DNA of 64,000 nt from Luidia sarsii (taxonomy: Eukaryota > Echinodermata > Asteroidea > Paxillosida > Luidiidae). Below are positions 45,601 to 51,405 of this stretch, piece after piece. The stretch is from assembly GCA_949987565.1 (NCBI GenBank), contig OX465112.1:13267557-13331556 (forward strand), given 5' to 3'. The notes beneath the pieces are model-generated. The model was not told where the DNA came from. It did not search any database and saw nothing but the letters and a program-made list of their open reading frames with translations. The translations under genes and the position numbers were made by a program. How positions within the stretch are numbered: position 1 is the first letter of the stretch; each line of letters starts with the position of its first letter.

Positions 45601-47230
45601 TCCGTCCCATTATTGACCGGAAACGGCCGACATAATGGCCGTGTAACTTAATTGATCCAATCGACCTATTTCGAAACTACCATTGCTCTGGCTCTGGCTC
45701 TGGATCTGGCTATGACTTCGTCTCAGCCACGGAACGACTCAAACCAGTGGCTCTTCCCCCGTGAATGAAAACAACTTCTGGGTAGCACTTAAAAGCTAAC
45801 CAGGTGGGAAGAGTGCTTAAGCTTCCGTGCTACTTCATCACATTGCATCTGATGAGGTATAGTGCTTGCTACCAAAGCTACCTGGCTAATCTTTCGGCGC
45901 TAAACAGAAGGTGATATCATTCCTCATTCACACTAACGCGGCTATCTTTGCACATCCCGTGTGTGATAGGTATACGTTTTGTCGGTCAAAACTCAAAAGC
46001 TTACAACAGTTTTGCTTTGGCAAACCTTGGCGAAGAGCAGACGAGCGTGTAGGCCCATGCAGGCTATAGCACGCAGTCCTCCAGTCATCCAGGCTGGCCT
46101 CGTGTAGCAAGAAAAGGCCCGCACTCTATTCATGTACGCATGCACGTTACGGGCGTGTGGAATGGCGGAATGGCGTGCGGAAAGCTATGAGCTATTGCGC
46201 AAAGCAACATGCAGTATTTCCGAAGGCCGGATTTAGATTTCTATATCGTCGGCCAACGCCTTGATCAAGGCTAATAATATAGCCGAACTTGTCCCAGTAT
46301 CACAACTCGACTTCTACCGAGCAAGCCAGCGTTCACCCCCGAAATAAGTGACGTGATGTGAGCGCCTCCCCCCCCCCTTCCTCTCTTAAACCAAAGTCAG
46401 ACATCCGCGGCACCTGAGGTAGATTTCCCGCACTTTTCTCAATTTGGGTCAAGCGCGATAGACCCGTTTTGGGGGCAAGTGTTTGCTGTAGGGTCTGCAA
46501 CGCAAGCTGGCGACGGCTTCCGGGACCAACTGGCGTGCTAAAAGCGCTGTAGTATATCATTGGCTATTTTGTTGTTGGTTTTTAATTTCACTGTTTTTAA
46601 ATGGGCGGCTTTACCGCTGTGGTTATTGTGGCTGCTGTTGATAATAATTAATAATAATTTGTTGCCGCTGTTTCGATTGGTGTTAATATAAGGGGGCTAC
46701 TGTTATTGATGCTGCAGTAAGCGTTGTTTTTGCTGCTGCTGCTGCTGCTGCTGCTGTTGTTGCTGGTGTTGCTGCTGCTGTGTAGCTGCTGAATGCTTTC
46801 AATGCTGCTATAACGTTTGCTGTTATTGCTGCTCTATTTGTGTTGTTTTTGCAGCTGTTACTGTTGTGTTAGGTGGTGCTGTTGCTCCCATTGTTGTTGT
46901 TGCTGATGTTGGTGCTATTGCTGCTATTGTTGTGTTGTTGCTGCCGTTACTGTTGCAGTAACATTGCTGCTGCCTGCTGTTCGTCGGTTCCCTGCCGTCG
47001 TCATCGATCAACAATTGACTTCATTTCTGTCCCATTTGTGTCTGTCACAGGAGGTGCCATGTGGGAAGGGCGAAGGGGACGAGAACTGTGCCGGTAACCA
47101 GGACGGTCGTCACAGCGCGGACAGAGAGGACTACGCCGGTAGGGACCAGGGGCTGACCAACGGCACGGGACGGGCCGGCTACGCACACCGTACGGCCGAG
47201 ACAGACCGCCTGGACGAGAAAGACGCGTGA
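20686..47230 (+). CDS. hhex: Hhex homeobox transcription factor, spliced from four exons (join 20686-21208, 37050-37234, 44472-44522, 47051-47230)
   Basis: Joined, the exons give 939 nt and a 312-residue nuclear DNA-binding protein. Residues 1-174 are rich in His, Pro, Ala and Gly, with a His run at about 25-36 and an Eh1-like motif TPFSIDNILGS at 78-88, which in Hhex proteins recruits Groucho/TLE co-repressors. The homeodomain is at about 193-252, preceded by GKPFLWNPFIQRPLHKRK, a signature I know from vertebrate HHEX. WFQNRR at 240-245 holds Gln50 (242) and Asn51 (243). The tail of about 60 residues is charged and not conserved. Introns are 15.8, 7.2 and 2.5 kb, all GT-AG; the ERQ|VKTW split matches the vertebrate gene as I recall it. 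An in-frame TGA at 20,608-20,610 with no ATG between supports the start. Vertebrate HHEX is about 270 aa and acts in foregut endoderm, vascular and blood development; a similar role is inferred here. Confidence 0.96.
21209..21706 (+). other. Start of hhex intron 1 (21,209-37,049)
   Basis: Intron 1 is 15,841 bp and interrupts codon 175 after its first base. This first part holds no recognised repeat or exon. The rest of the intron is annotated piece by piece below. Confidence 0.85.
21707..21947 (-). mobile_element. Dispersed repeat with 3' tRNA-like domain, minus-strand copy
   Basis: Read on the minus strand it repeats the 4,899-5,122 copy in the same order: GTTTGCATCTGAAA, a poly-G run, CCCTGGAGAT, GTTAATGGTTGAATTGC, GAAGACTAGTTG, then the tRNA-like module at 21,779-21,707. 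This copy keeps GAAGAGCGCTGGTACGCAAA and GTCCAGTC, so most cloverleaf stems remain, but the T-arm is shortened. It lies within hhex intron 1, antisense to the gene. Confidence 0.85.
22008..22131. repeat. Palindrome made of two facing tRNA-like tails
   Basis: A perfect 23-bp inverted pair at 22,037-22,059 and 22,068-22,090 (arm CTTGAACCCGAGACCTCTGG + ACT) surrounds an 8-base loop. The arms are the T-arm side of the tRNA-like repeat. Outside them the matching tails ATTTGAAAAATTGGCAAAGA and TCTTTGCCATTTTTTCAAAT extend the palindrome. The left arm lacks about 10 bases (TCCCGGTCCA) that the right arm keeps. Confidence 0.88.
22298..22415 (-). repeat. tRNA-like repeat, minus-strand copy
   Basis: GATTTGAACCCGAGACTTCT, GGTTTTGCGTACCAGCGCC and GAGCTACCC are the minus-strand images of T-arm, anticodon arm and D-arm. 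GTGACCTTCCCA and AGCCATTAACT belong to the family body. It is truncated relative to 21,707-21,947. Confidence 0.78.
22416..23100. other. hhex intron 1, nothing recognised
   Basis: There are no repeat copies, exons or arrays that I can identify in this stretch. Confidence 0.55.
23101..23380. repeat. Decayed GTT/GCT and CAA trinucleotide tract
   Basis: GTTGCTG and TGTTGCT strings dominate the first part, and AACAACAACGACAACAAC with AGCAGC the last 50 bases. The two parts are mirror versions of a CAA/CAG type repeat on opposite strands. Confidence 0.7.
23381..26155. other. hhex intron 1, no gene seen
   Basis: Only chance frames are seen. A (GT)n run is at about 24,388-24,412 and a poly-C run at about 24,238-24,250. 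The frame at 24,182-24,715 on the minus strand derives partly from the (CA)n complement and shows no domain. Confidence 0.5.
26156..26300 (+). repeat. Foldback family copy with 3' tail
   Basis: AGGACCTTTTCTGAGAGGCA, AGAAAGGTGCTGCTAGGAAC and GAAATGTCAGGGCCTCCTGA are followed by the family tail TGCATTTTGGTAATTTTAAT. The left outer arm is missing. The same tail follows the copies at 31,252 and 43,530. Confidence 0.75.
26313..26680. mobile_element. Related TTAA-type miniature element, third copy
   Basis: The inverted termini are GCCCAATACAACATTGG and CCAATGTTGTATTGGGC. TTAA is present on the left (26,313-26,316) but not on the right, where TTTT is found. The interior (CAGATTTCC, ACACAGTTTGTAGATGGTCA) resembles the two copies at 13.3-14.0 kb in plan more than in sequence, so it is a diverged relative or subfamily. 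Confidence 0.72.
26681..28179. other. hhex intron 1, no gene seen
   Basis: No exon or element is recognised apart from the GTCAAACC cluster listed separately. Frames at 27,697-28,209 are GC-rich chance frames without domains. Confidence 0.5.
27216..27284. promoter_or_regulatory. Cluster of four GTCAAACC motifs in hhex intron 1
   Basis: The octamer GTCAAACC occurs four times on the + strand, starting at 27,216, 27,233, 27,256 and 27,276. Between the second and third lies the short palindrome CCATGG ATTCCT CCATGG. The first copy also contains AACCACG, which fits a Runx-type core. This may be a binding-site cluster or a decayed tandem repeat; function is inference only. Confidence 0.3.
28180..28670. 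repeat. CT-rich low-complexity tract
   Basis: The + strand is about 490 bp of TCTC, CTCC and CCTT runs. The long Ser/Leu/Pro frames in all three + registers and the Arg/Glu frames on the minus strand are products of the composition. Confidence 0.88.
28671..29926. other. hhex intron 1, no gene seen
   Basis: Only short frames; no recognised element. Confidence 0.55.
29927..29998. repeat. Foldback family, short copy
   Basis: GGGGCTGACGTTTCGTATCTT on the left is followed by the hairpin AGGACCTTTGAGAAAGGTCC. The outer right arm is missing, so the copy is cut short after TGCTGACC. Confidence 0.75.
30170..30848. repeat. (CT)n microsatellite, ~680 bp
   Basis: Almost pure CT dinucleotide with scattered CCCT and TTCT interruptions. 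Such homopyrimidine tracts with mirror symmetry can form triplex DNA; here it only shows as open Ser/Leu frames. Confidence 0.95.
30849..31138. other. hhex intron 1, no feature recognised
   Basis: Unique-looking sequence; a CCAATCA string occurs at about 30,975 with no other promoter sign. Confidence 0.5.
31139..31312 (+). repeat. Foldback family, best complete copy with tail
   Basis: The outer arms at 31,141-31,166 and 31,225-31,250 (TTAGGAGGGCCTGACGTTTC...) pair over 26 bp with one mismatch. The inner hairpin pairs AACCTTTCCCAAGGGCAGAA with TTCTGCCTTTGAGAAAGGTT. A tail of TGCATTTTGGTCATTTTAGT and ACGTTTGCAACATA follows and recurs beside other copies. Non-coding, about 110 bp plus 60 bp tail. 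Confidence 0.9.
31354..31391. repeat. Poly-T run joined to poly-G run
   Basis: About 26 T are followed at once by about 12 G. The length of both is likely to be unreliable in the assembly. Confidence 0.95.
31392..32302. other. hhex intron 1, no gene seen
   Basis: Overlapping frames at 31,950-32,311 on both strands show no domain. No repeat copy recognised. Confidence 0.5.
32303..32552. repeat. Inverted-repeat element with duplicated right arm
   Basis: The left arm (GGGAACC...CTCCAGCCGGGTAGGTCATG, AATAATTCAAC, GTGACGTA) is the reverse complement of a 65-bp right arm that is present twice, at 32,416-32,480 and 32,488-32,552. The two right arms differ by a few bases. The AT-rich centre includes ATGTACATGTACACTGTACAT. 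Confidence 0.85.
32553..33289. other. hhex intron 1, no gene seen
   Basis: No recognised feature; frames are short. Confidence 0.55.
33290..33690. repeat. CT-rich tract with CTGTCTC and CCAGTCC units
   Basis: Less pure than the other CT tracts: TCTCTGTC, CCCAGTCC and CCCTGTCT strings alternate. The Ser/Leu/Pro frames are compositional. Confidence 0.75.
33691..34689. other. hhex intron 1, no gene seen
   Basis: GC-richer than its surroundings at about 33,960-34,200, with poly-C runs and CGCCTCGCCTCGCCTCG. A short (CA)n is at about 34,350-34,367. No exon recognised. Confidence 0.5.
34690..35105. repeat. (GAT)n / (GAC) / (GAG)n trinucleotide tract
   Basis: GATGAT and GATGAC units run to about 34,990 and give way to AGGAGGAGGAGGAGG at 35,040-35,095. 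Met/Asp and His/Pro frames across it are artefacts. Confidence 0.9.
35106..35876. other. hhex intron 1, no gene seen
   Basis: No recognised feature; frames are short. Confidence 0.55.
35877..36002. repeat. 16-bp minisatellite
   Basis: The unit CCGGTTAGCAGGTTCG is repeated about five times in exact form and then with changes (CCGTTTAGCAGGTTAG, CCGGCTGGCAGGTTTG). Confidence 0.92.
36003..37049 (+). other. End of hhex intron 1, with splice acceptor
   Basis: No gene apart from the intron end. A pyrimidine tract at about 37,005-37,040 leads into ACGCTGCAG, which ends at 37,049 and is a strong acceptor for exon 2. Confidence 0.8.
37050..37234 (+). CDS. hhex: hhex exon 2: proline-linker and homeodomain helices 1-2
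   Basis: 185 nt complete codon 175 (Val) and encode residues 176-236. The product begins PGKPFLWNPFIQRPLHKRKG and continues through QVRFSNDQTMELEKKFE to LAKLLQLSERQ, that is, the N-terminal arm, helix 1 and helix 2 of the homeodomain. The acceptor is GCTGCAG|TT and the donor CAG|GTATAA, the latter weaker than consensus. The frame ends in phase 0 after Gln236. Confidence 0.97.
37304..37530. repeat. Inverted-repeat element with GTTCACACTGGA / CCAGTGCGGACAG ends
   Basis: CTGTTCACACTGGACTTTTT on the left and AACACCAGTGCGGACAGTGC on the right are imperfect inverted copies, with AGTCCAGTGCGGACAG again near the middle and two CGGTTACTTTTTTTCCGAG-like blocks. A related string occurs at 39,057-39,150. 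Probably a decayed miniature element. Confidence 0.55.
37531..38814. other. hhex intron 2, no gene seen
   Basis: Short overlapping frames only, including 38,228-38,697 on the minus strand without any domain I recognise. Confidence 0.5.
38815..38888 (+). repeat. tRNA-like repeat, + strand copy
   Basis: GGCTGGATAG is followed by a second GGATAGCTCAGGTGGTAAGA, then GCGCTGGTACG and TTTCAAGTCCCGGTCCA. The small internal duplication and the altered anticodon arm show that it is not a working tRNA gene. The body upstream is absent. Confidence 0.8.
39057..39150. repeat. Possible relative of the 37,304-37,530 element
   Basis: AGCCATGTTCGCACTGGAAT and CCGCTGTCCGCACTTGCAAT resemble the ends of the earlier element. 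Short and diverged. Confidence 0.4.
39151..39806. other. hhex intron 2, nothing recognised
   Basis: No exon, repeat copy or RNA gene seen. Confidence 0.55.
39807..40012. repeat. 206-bp palindrome (CCCGAAACGTTGAGT family)
   Basis: The two arms pair along their whole length. The inner 28 bp (GAAAAGAACCGGTAACTCAA + CGTTTCGG) are perfect. The outer parts (AAGTGGAAGTTT, GTGAC, CATCTCTT, GAGAAGGA) are about 75-80% matched by eye. Half copies occur at 18,410-18,535 and 40,440-40,553. Confidence 0.9.
40440..40553. repeat. Half copy of the CCCGAAACGTTGAGT family
   Basis: TCTCTTCAGAGCCACACTCC, AAAGGAGACG, GTGTCACCGCAAACCTTCCA and CTCGG match the outer half of one arm. The GAAACGTT core is missing. 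Confidence 0.7.
40554..43120. other. hhex intron 2, no gene seen
   Basis: Contains a (CA)n stretch at about 41,672-41,689, a poly-C run at about 42,842-42,857, and GC-rich chance frames at 41,577-42,260. No element or exon recognised. Confidence 0.5.
43130..43312. mobile_element. Miniature inverted-repeat element with 9-bp target duplication, copy 2
   Basis: The inverted termini starting CGCAGTGGCTGTTGTTACGG pair over 46 bp with one mismatch. A perfect 9-bp direct repeat AAAATATAA flanks it at 43,121-43,129 and 43,313-43,321. The asymmetric centre (TTAGCTCTTGGAACCAGACT) is the reverse complement of that in copy 1, so the two copies are inserted in opposite directions. 183 bp, non-coding; MULE-like by its duplication length. 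Confidence 0.92.
43490..43590 (+). repeat. Foldback family, right half with tail
   Basis: GCCTGCTAGGATCGAAACGTCAG, then TTGATATTTGAATTTTCGTC, GTTTTAGTCTGACAG and GTTTGCAACAT reproduce the right arm and tail of 31,139-31,312. The left arm is missing. Confidence 0.78.
43664..44183. repeat. Composite inverted-repeat region
   Basis: Nested inverted pairs are visible: TGCTTTTCACAC with ATGTGAAAAGAGC at the outside; ACCCGTGTAAT with GACCCGTGTCG; TGAATTGGCC (about 43,957) with GGCCAATTCA (about 44,049); CCTGTTCACACG with CAGTGTGAACAGG. It looks like a ~500-bp inverted-repeat element with later changes. No frame or transposase. Confidence 0.6.
44256..44414. repeat. Three-unit tandem repeat just upstream of exon 3
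   Basis: GTTCATAACCATATAAATCT starts units at 44,256 and 44,303, and a one-base variant starts a third at 44,356. Units are 47, 53 and 59 bp and end in CTGAATCAT. The last ends 57 bp before the exon 3 acceptor. Confidence 0.9.
44472..44522 (+). CDS. hhex: hhex exon 3: homeodomain recognition helix
   Basis: The exon has 51 nt and 17 codons, phase 0 at both ends, encoding VKTWFQNRRAKWRRVKQ (residues 237-253). This is helix 3, which reads the DNA major groove, with Gln50 and Asn51 of the homeodomain at residues 242 and 243. The acceptor is ATACAG|GTC and the donor CAG|GTAAGA. It is too short to be found as an open frame; the surrounding 60-codon frame is accidental. Arg and Lys codons are mostly AGA and AAA, unlike exon 1. 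Confidence 0.97.
44523..46730. other. hhex intron 3, no gene seen
   Basis: Holds a short (CCCTCA)n run at about 44,945-44,972. A GC-rich patch lies at 45,040-45,240. A weakly symmetric stretch at 45,779-45,900 (AGCTAACCAGGT / ACCTGGCTAA) may be another decayed palindrome. No exon recognised. Confidence 0.5.
46731..46990. repeat. (GCT)n / (GTT)n trinucleotide tract in intron 3
   Basis: About eight pure GCT units begin at 46,732. Mixed GCTGTT and TTGCTG units follow to the edge of exon 4. CTG/CAG repeats of this type are length-variable. Confidence 0.85.
47051..47230 (+). CDS. hhex: hhex exon 4: C-terminal tail and stop
   Basis: 59 codons and TGA (47,228-47,230) encode residues 254-312. The acceptor TCTGTCACAG|GAG follows a pyrimidine-leaning tract. 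The tail begins EVPCGKGEGDENCAGNQDG and ends DRLDEKDA; it is rich in Asp, Glu, Arg and Gly, without Phe, Trp or Met. Vertebrate HHEX tails are acidic and Ser-rich, so only the charged character is shared. It could be read differently if a further downstream exon exists, but the open frame, acceptor and stop are consistent. Confidence 0.85.
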   Translation, partial: EVPCGKGEGDENCAGNQDGRHSADREDYAGRDQGLTNGTGRAGYAHRTAETDRLDEKDA

Positions 47231-48516
47231 TGGCGTCTGGAAACCCCCCGCACTGCAGCGAACGGTACACGCTCGCTCGTCTCGGTCGACACGGCCCGAA
47301 CGATCGACGGGAGGGGACGGAGAGGAAAGGCGCCGAGGGACGGTGGCTTGCAGCGGCGTTGACACGGCGAATTCACGCGGTGCCTCACTGCGATCCCACC
47401 CCGTGAAGACTCCCCTCACGCACGGCTCCGAGACGCGATGAGGATTCGCTTTCTCGAAAGACTCGCCTACCAAGGAACCGTGCGCCAACGGCATTGTACA
47501 GAAACAAACTGCTGAACTTCGAACTGCCGTGAACAATCGAGGTGCATGGATGCATTTGTGAATATCTATCTCTAACACTACGAGAGGGCGAAGTCACTTC
47601 ACCGTGCCGCTCCCGGTGGACTCCCACCGAGGATCGCAGCGCCGAGCCCCACCGGCCGTTGCGCAGATCTCGGTACACTCCGGCCCCGAGACCAATACAA
47701 TAGAGGTAACGCTCAGGTTTCGACTGGTCTGCGAAGGAAGGACAAATTATTGAGTGAAACACTCCAAACCTGAGAGTGACTTTTTGTTTTTATATATAAA
47801 CTGAATTATTGAGTATGAACTGAAAGTCCAGTCCTCGCTCCCTTACCTTGTAGACGAAACCGCTTGGGTTATTTAAGAATTGGCTGTATTTATGTACAGA
47901 TTTCTAATGTATAATATGTCTATGTATTTGTATAATGTCACAAGGGTCATCATCAAGCTGGATTGTGATATTGCCTGTCGTGTTTGATTTGTCACACGTG
48001 GATATTGTCACTATTTTGTCCAGCGATAAATCGAGCTTTGGTGCACTGTAGGCCTAGTCCTACAATACTAATGATGGTGAATAGCATACCATTTCTGCTA
48101 GCCTATCTGATTTCTAGGAACACTTTATGTGCCATGTTCTTATGCGTTTTATTGTTGTGTGTTTTTTGGTTCAAAGTCAGCGTATTCATTGGAGATATTG
48201 AATGACGGCGCCGGTCGGGGCAATTCTTAAATTGCCGATGTGGTAGCGATCTATCGAGATCTTTTCTGATTATATGTGACTTTGGTCTAGCCACCGGGGG
48301 GTAGGGGGTGGTCTCTGTAGCCTTCAAATTTAATATGTTAAGAGATGACAACAAACAATGGCCGCTTAAAAAAGCAGCAACAAAATGTCATGTGTACACC
48401 TACAACGTAGGGCCTACAGCAACAACGTGTGGTCAACCTTATACAACAACTTGAACGCATTGCCACAAATTGGTCCAGACTGACCGAAAATGAGAATGAC
48501 AAACATTTCGCTTTGA

Positions 48517-48556
48517 TCTTAGCAGGACCTTTGTCAAAGGAGAACAAAATGTCTCA
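48517..48556. repeat. Foldback family scrap
   Basis: GATCTTAGCAGGACCTTTGT, CAAAGGAG and AAAATGTC are a damaged inner arm of the foldback family. Confidence 0.5.
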
Positions 48557-48693
48557 ATGTGTGGCACTTGCAACACCAACACTGCTATCAGCACAGCAAC
48601 AACACCACCAAAAACAACCAAAACAACAACAACAATTACAAATATATAGTATCGTGGCAAAGACTAGATGACTTTTGGGGAAGGACGCCTAAG

Positions 48694-48729
48694 GGCTGGA
48701 TAGTTTTTCGATTCAAGTCCCGATCCAGT
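48694..48729 (+). repeat. tRNA-like repeat with internal deletion
   Basis: GGCTGGATAG (acceptor and first A-box bases) is joined directly to TTTTTCGATTCAAGTCCCGA and TCCAGTA (T-arm and acceptor 3' side). D-arm and anticodon arm are deleted. Confidence 0.75.
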
Positions 48730-48847
48730 AGAAATTTTCTTTGCGTTTGACAAAAAAATGGGTAGACCTATATTACCATTTTGTATCATCATCAATATTA
48801 TTTCTACGTCGGACGGAAGCTGGTTAATCCATCAGCTGTTAATTAAA

Positions 48848-49350
48848 AGATGATTCTAGTGATACCCCGTGAACGGTCTGAATTCGGTTGGCTGTTAATC
48901 AGCAAAGACCTGCATCTGCTGGGATAATGTTTTAACAGGGTAGCCTATAATACAAGTTCTGATTTCGTAATTGTAATATACCGGGGTAGCCTATCCCTCA
49001 GATGTGTCGTTGTATGTAAGAACTTTTTTTTTTGCTGCAGTTGAAAGAAAAAAAGTTTCTCTCTGTCCCCTCCTCTGATTATTACCGTAAGATATGCCTA
49101 CATTATGTGTATATTATTTTGTAAAAATAGAACTACTGTACCTATTTGGAAAACATTCCATATAATGTTGAGGGTTGATAAGCAATAAGCAGCGTTTTCG
49201 TTACTGTAAACCACTCCCCCATCGGTCGTTGGTAAGCAGTTTGTGGGAGTGTAGTAGACAAAGACCACAAATATCTCCGTGTATAGGATTGTTCACGTCT
49301 TATCGTCTTTTTGGGGAGGGGGTTGGGGGTGGTCCTTTTGTATGAGACTG
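48848..49350. other. No feature recognised
   Basis: AT-leaning sequence that could belong to the distal hhex 3' UTR or be intergenic. Confidence 0.45.
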
Positions 49351-49356
49351 AATAAA
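49351..49356 (+). terminator. Candidate distal poly(A) signal AATAAA
   Basis: This is the first canonical AATAAA I find downstream of the hhex stop, 2.1 kb away; a T/G-rich stretch follows at 49,380-49,440. Use is unproven. Confidence 0.3.
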
Positions 49357-49467
49357 TTATATGAAATCGAGGACTCGATGCGTGGTCTGATTAGATTTCT
49401 GTTCTTGATGGATTAGGTTTCCGGGTTTTTTTTTCCTTTTTTGACGAGAATGAAACAAAACATAGAT

Positions 49468-49640
49468 TGGCCTGACGTTTCGATCCTACGGTAGGACCTT
49501 TCTCAAAGTTATTTATTTTCTCTCTTTGGGAAAGGTCGTTCAATCTAAATCAATGAGTAATTTGTACCCAATTAAAATGTATGCTACATTTACTGTCCTG
49601 CCTTTGAGAAAGGTCCTGCTAGTATCGAAACTTGCAGGTC
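49468..49640. repeat. Foldback family copy with an expanded centre
   Basis: Left arm GGCCTGACGTTTCGATCCTA and GGACCTTTCTCAAAG; right arm CTTTGAGAAAGGTCCTGCTA, GTATCGAAACTTGCAGG. About 90 bp of AT-rich sequence separates them, more than in other copies, so this may be two half copies or one with an insertion. Confidence 0.8.
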
Positions 49641-50514
49641 CACCTATTTTTGTTTATATTATAGCCGGGCCTATGTGTTTACTTTCCAAATGATCATCAG
49701 CTCATTGCAGTAATAACGAGCCCGACGACTATGTCGGTATATTATACGGAAATGAAGGCTTAGGCTCGGGCATTGATTTCGTTTCTCTCACCCATTGTGG
49801 TTTCACAGGAAAGCCTATAAACAGTTTCTCTGGCCTTGCCCGGTTAATTCTCAGCGAATACTCTGTAAACTCAACGCCACAGCAAACCAAACCTTCAACA
49901 ATTGTGCGACTAAATACCCCTGCGTGGTTTTCCCTGGTTCTGTACCACCGCGCTGAGACGAAGCCAGAGCCAGAGCCAGAGCCTGTGTCCGAACCTGAGC
50001 CGTATAGCGCCACAGGAGAACGAGTATAGAGCGCGTGCCGGCATCGGGCCGAGACTGACGCGGATGTTCCGACACATACAATTTATTTATTTCAGTGGTC
50101 TGGTGTACAACTCCGCTGACCGGCGTGCGCAAAATGACTCAGCTGTAGAGTCTAACCTCGGTTCCCCTCCCGACTCGGTGACGAGTTGAGACAGGCGCCC
50201 GACCTTCTTTGCGCAACATCCCCCACCACCCACCTCAGCTCTGATCGCTTCTTGAAGAGTTCACAACATCCTTCCACTTCGATTAGAAACAAGATCTTTC
50301 GCTATCTCTTAATTATTAGTTCCCGACGTCTTTGACTCACAATGCTCGTTTTGGTCCACAAAATCTTACCCGGTTTTGTTTTTGTTGCCCTCACAACCAC
50401 ACTGTCGACCTTACCCTTTATCTTATAGTTATGGGATTTCCCCCCACGAACTCTGACAGTTGTTTCTCATCGTGATGGTTCTTCTTGGTCCAACGCCTAT
50501 ATGACAGTGTCAGC
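49641..50514. other. Intergenic, no gene seen
   Basis: The minus-strand frames at 49,729-50,132 include Gly/Ser and Ala/Leu repeats from a CCAGAG repeat near 49,970 and lack known domains. Confidence 0.5.
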
Positions 50515-51405
50515 GGCATTAACCCTCCCCTCTCCCCACCTCTTTCTCTCTCACTCCCTCCTTCACGACTTCTCTCCTTTCCTCCCTCCCCTTCTCTCTC
50601 TTCCACCCTCCCCCTTCACCCACCTCTCTCTCGTTCTTCCGTCTTCCGTCGGTCTGTCCTTTTCTTGCTTTCTAACTCTACCCTTCACTCTTTCTGTTTC
50701 TCTGTATCTCCCTCTCTGTCAGTTTCTCTATCCTTCCCCCGCTCTCTCTCTCTCAATCTCCCTCTCTCCCCCTCTCTGTTTGTCTTTCACTATTTATCCA
50801 CCCCTCTCCTTCCCTACCTATATTTCCCTCTCTGTCTATATGTCTGTACCTGTATGTTTCTCTCCCCTCTCTCTTCTCTCTCTCTTCCCCTCTCCTCTTT
50901 CCAGCTCTCTCCCAATCTCTCTCCATCCCTATATCTCTCTCATACCTCTCTCTTACCCCTCTCTCTCTCTCCCTCTCTCTTCCCCTCTCCTATTTCCAGC
51001 TCTCTCCCAATCTCTCTCCATCCCTATATCTCTCTCATACCTCTCTCTTACCCCTCTCTCTCTCTCTCTCTCTCTCCCTCTCTCTCCCTCTCTCCCTCTC
51101 TTTCTCTCTTCGCTCTCTCTCTATCTCACCACTCTCTCTGTCCCTCTTCCTCTCTCTCCCCCTCTCTCTCTCTCTATCTATCTCTCTCCCCTCTCTCTCC
51201 CTCTTTCGATCTCTCTCCATATCTCCCCTATACTCTCTGTCTCTGTATCCTCTCTCTATCTCTCCCCCTTTCTCTCCATACCTCTCGTTTCCCCTCTCTG
51301 TCTGCCTGTGTGTCTGACCGCCTGTCTCCTCTCTCCCCCTCCTGCACTCTCTCCCTAACTCCCCGTTCTCCCTGTCTCTCTCTCTCTCTCTCTCCCGGCT
51401 GGGTT
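50515..51405. repeat. CT-rich tract with an internal ~105-bp duplication
   Basis: About 890 bp of CTCT and CCCT. TCCAGCTCTCTCCCAATCTC and the bases after it (CATCCCTATATCTCTCTCAT) occur at about 50,902 and again at about 50,996, so a unit of roughly 94-105 bp is duplicated inside the tract. Two + strand Ser/Leu/Pro frames of about 300 codons are compositional. Confidence 0.9.

Larger units (their letters stand above)
47231..48847 (+). other. Probable hhex 3' UTR region
   Basis: No new gene follows the stop. Possible poly(A) signals are a weak TATAAA at 47,795-47,800, ATTAAA at 48,842-48,847, and a canonical AATAAA further on at 49,351-49,356. Which one is used cannot be told. The open frames on the minus strand at 47,001-47,762 are shadows of the GC-rich end of the gene. 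Confidence 0.4.

Noticed and set aside
45779..45900. Another palindromic element (AGCTAACCAGGT / ACCTGGCTAA)
   Set aside because: The pairing is short and interrupted by eye; without a dot-plot I cannot tell it from chance.
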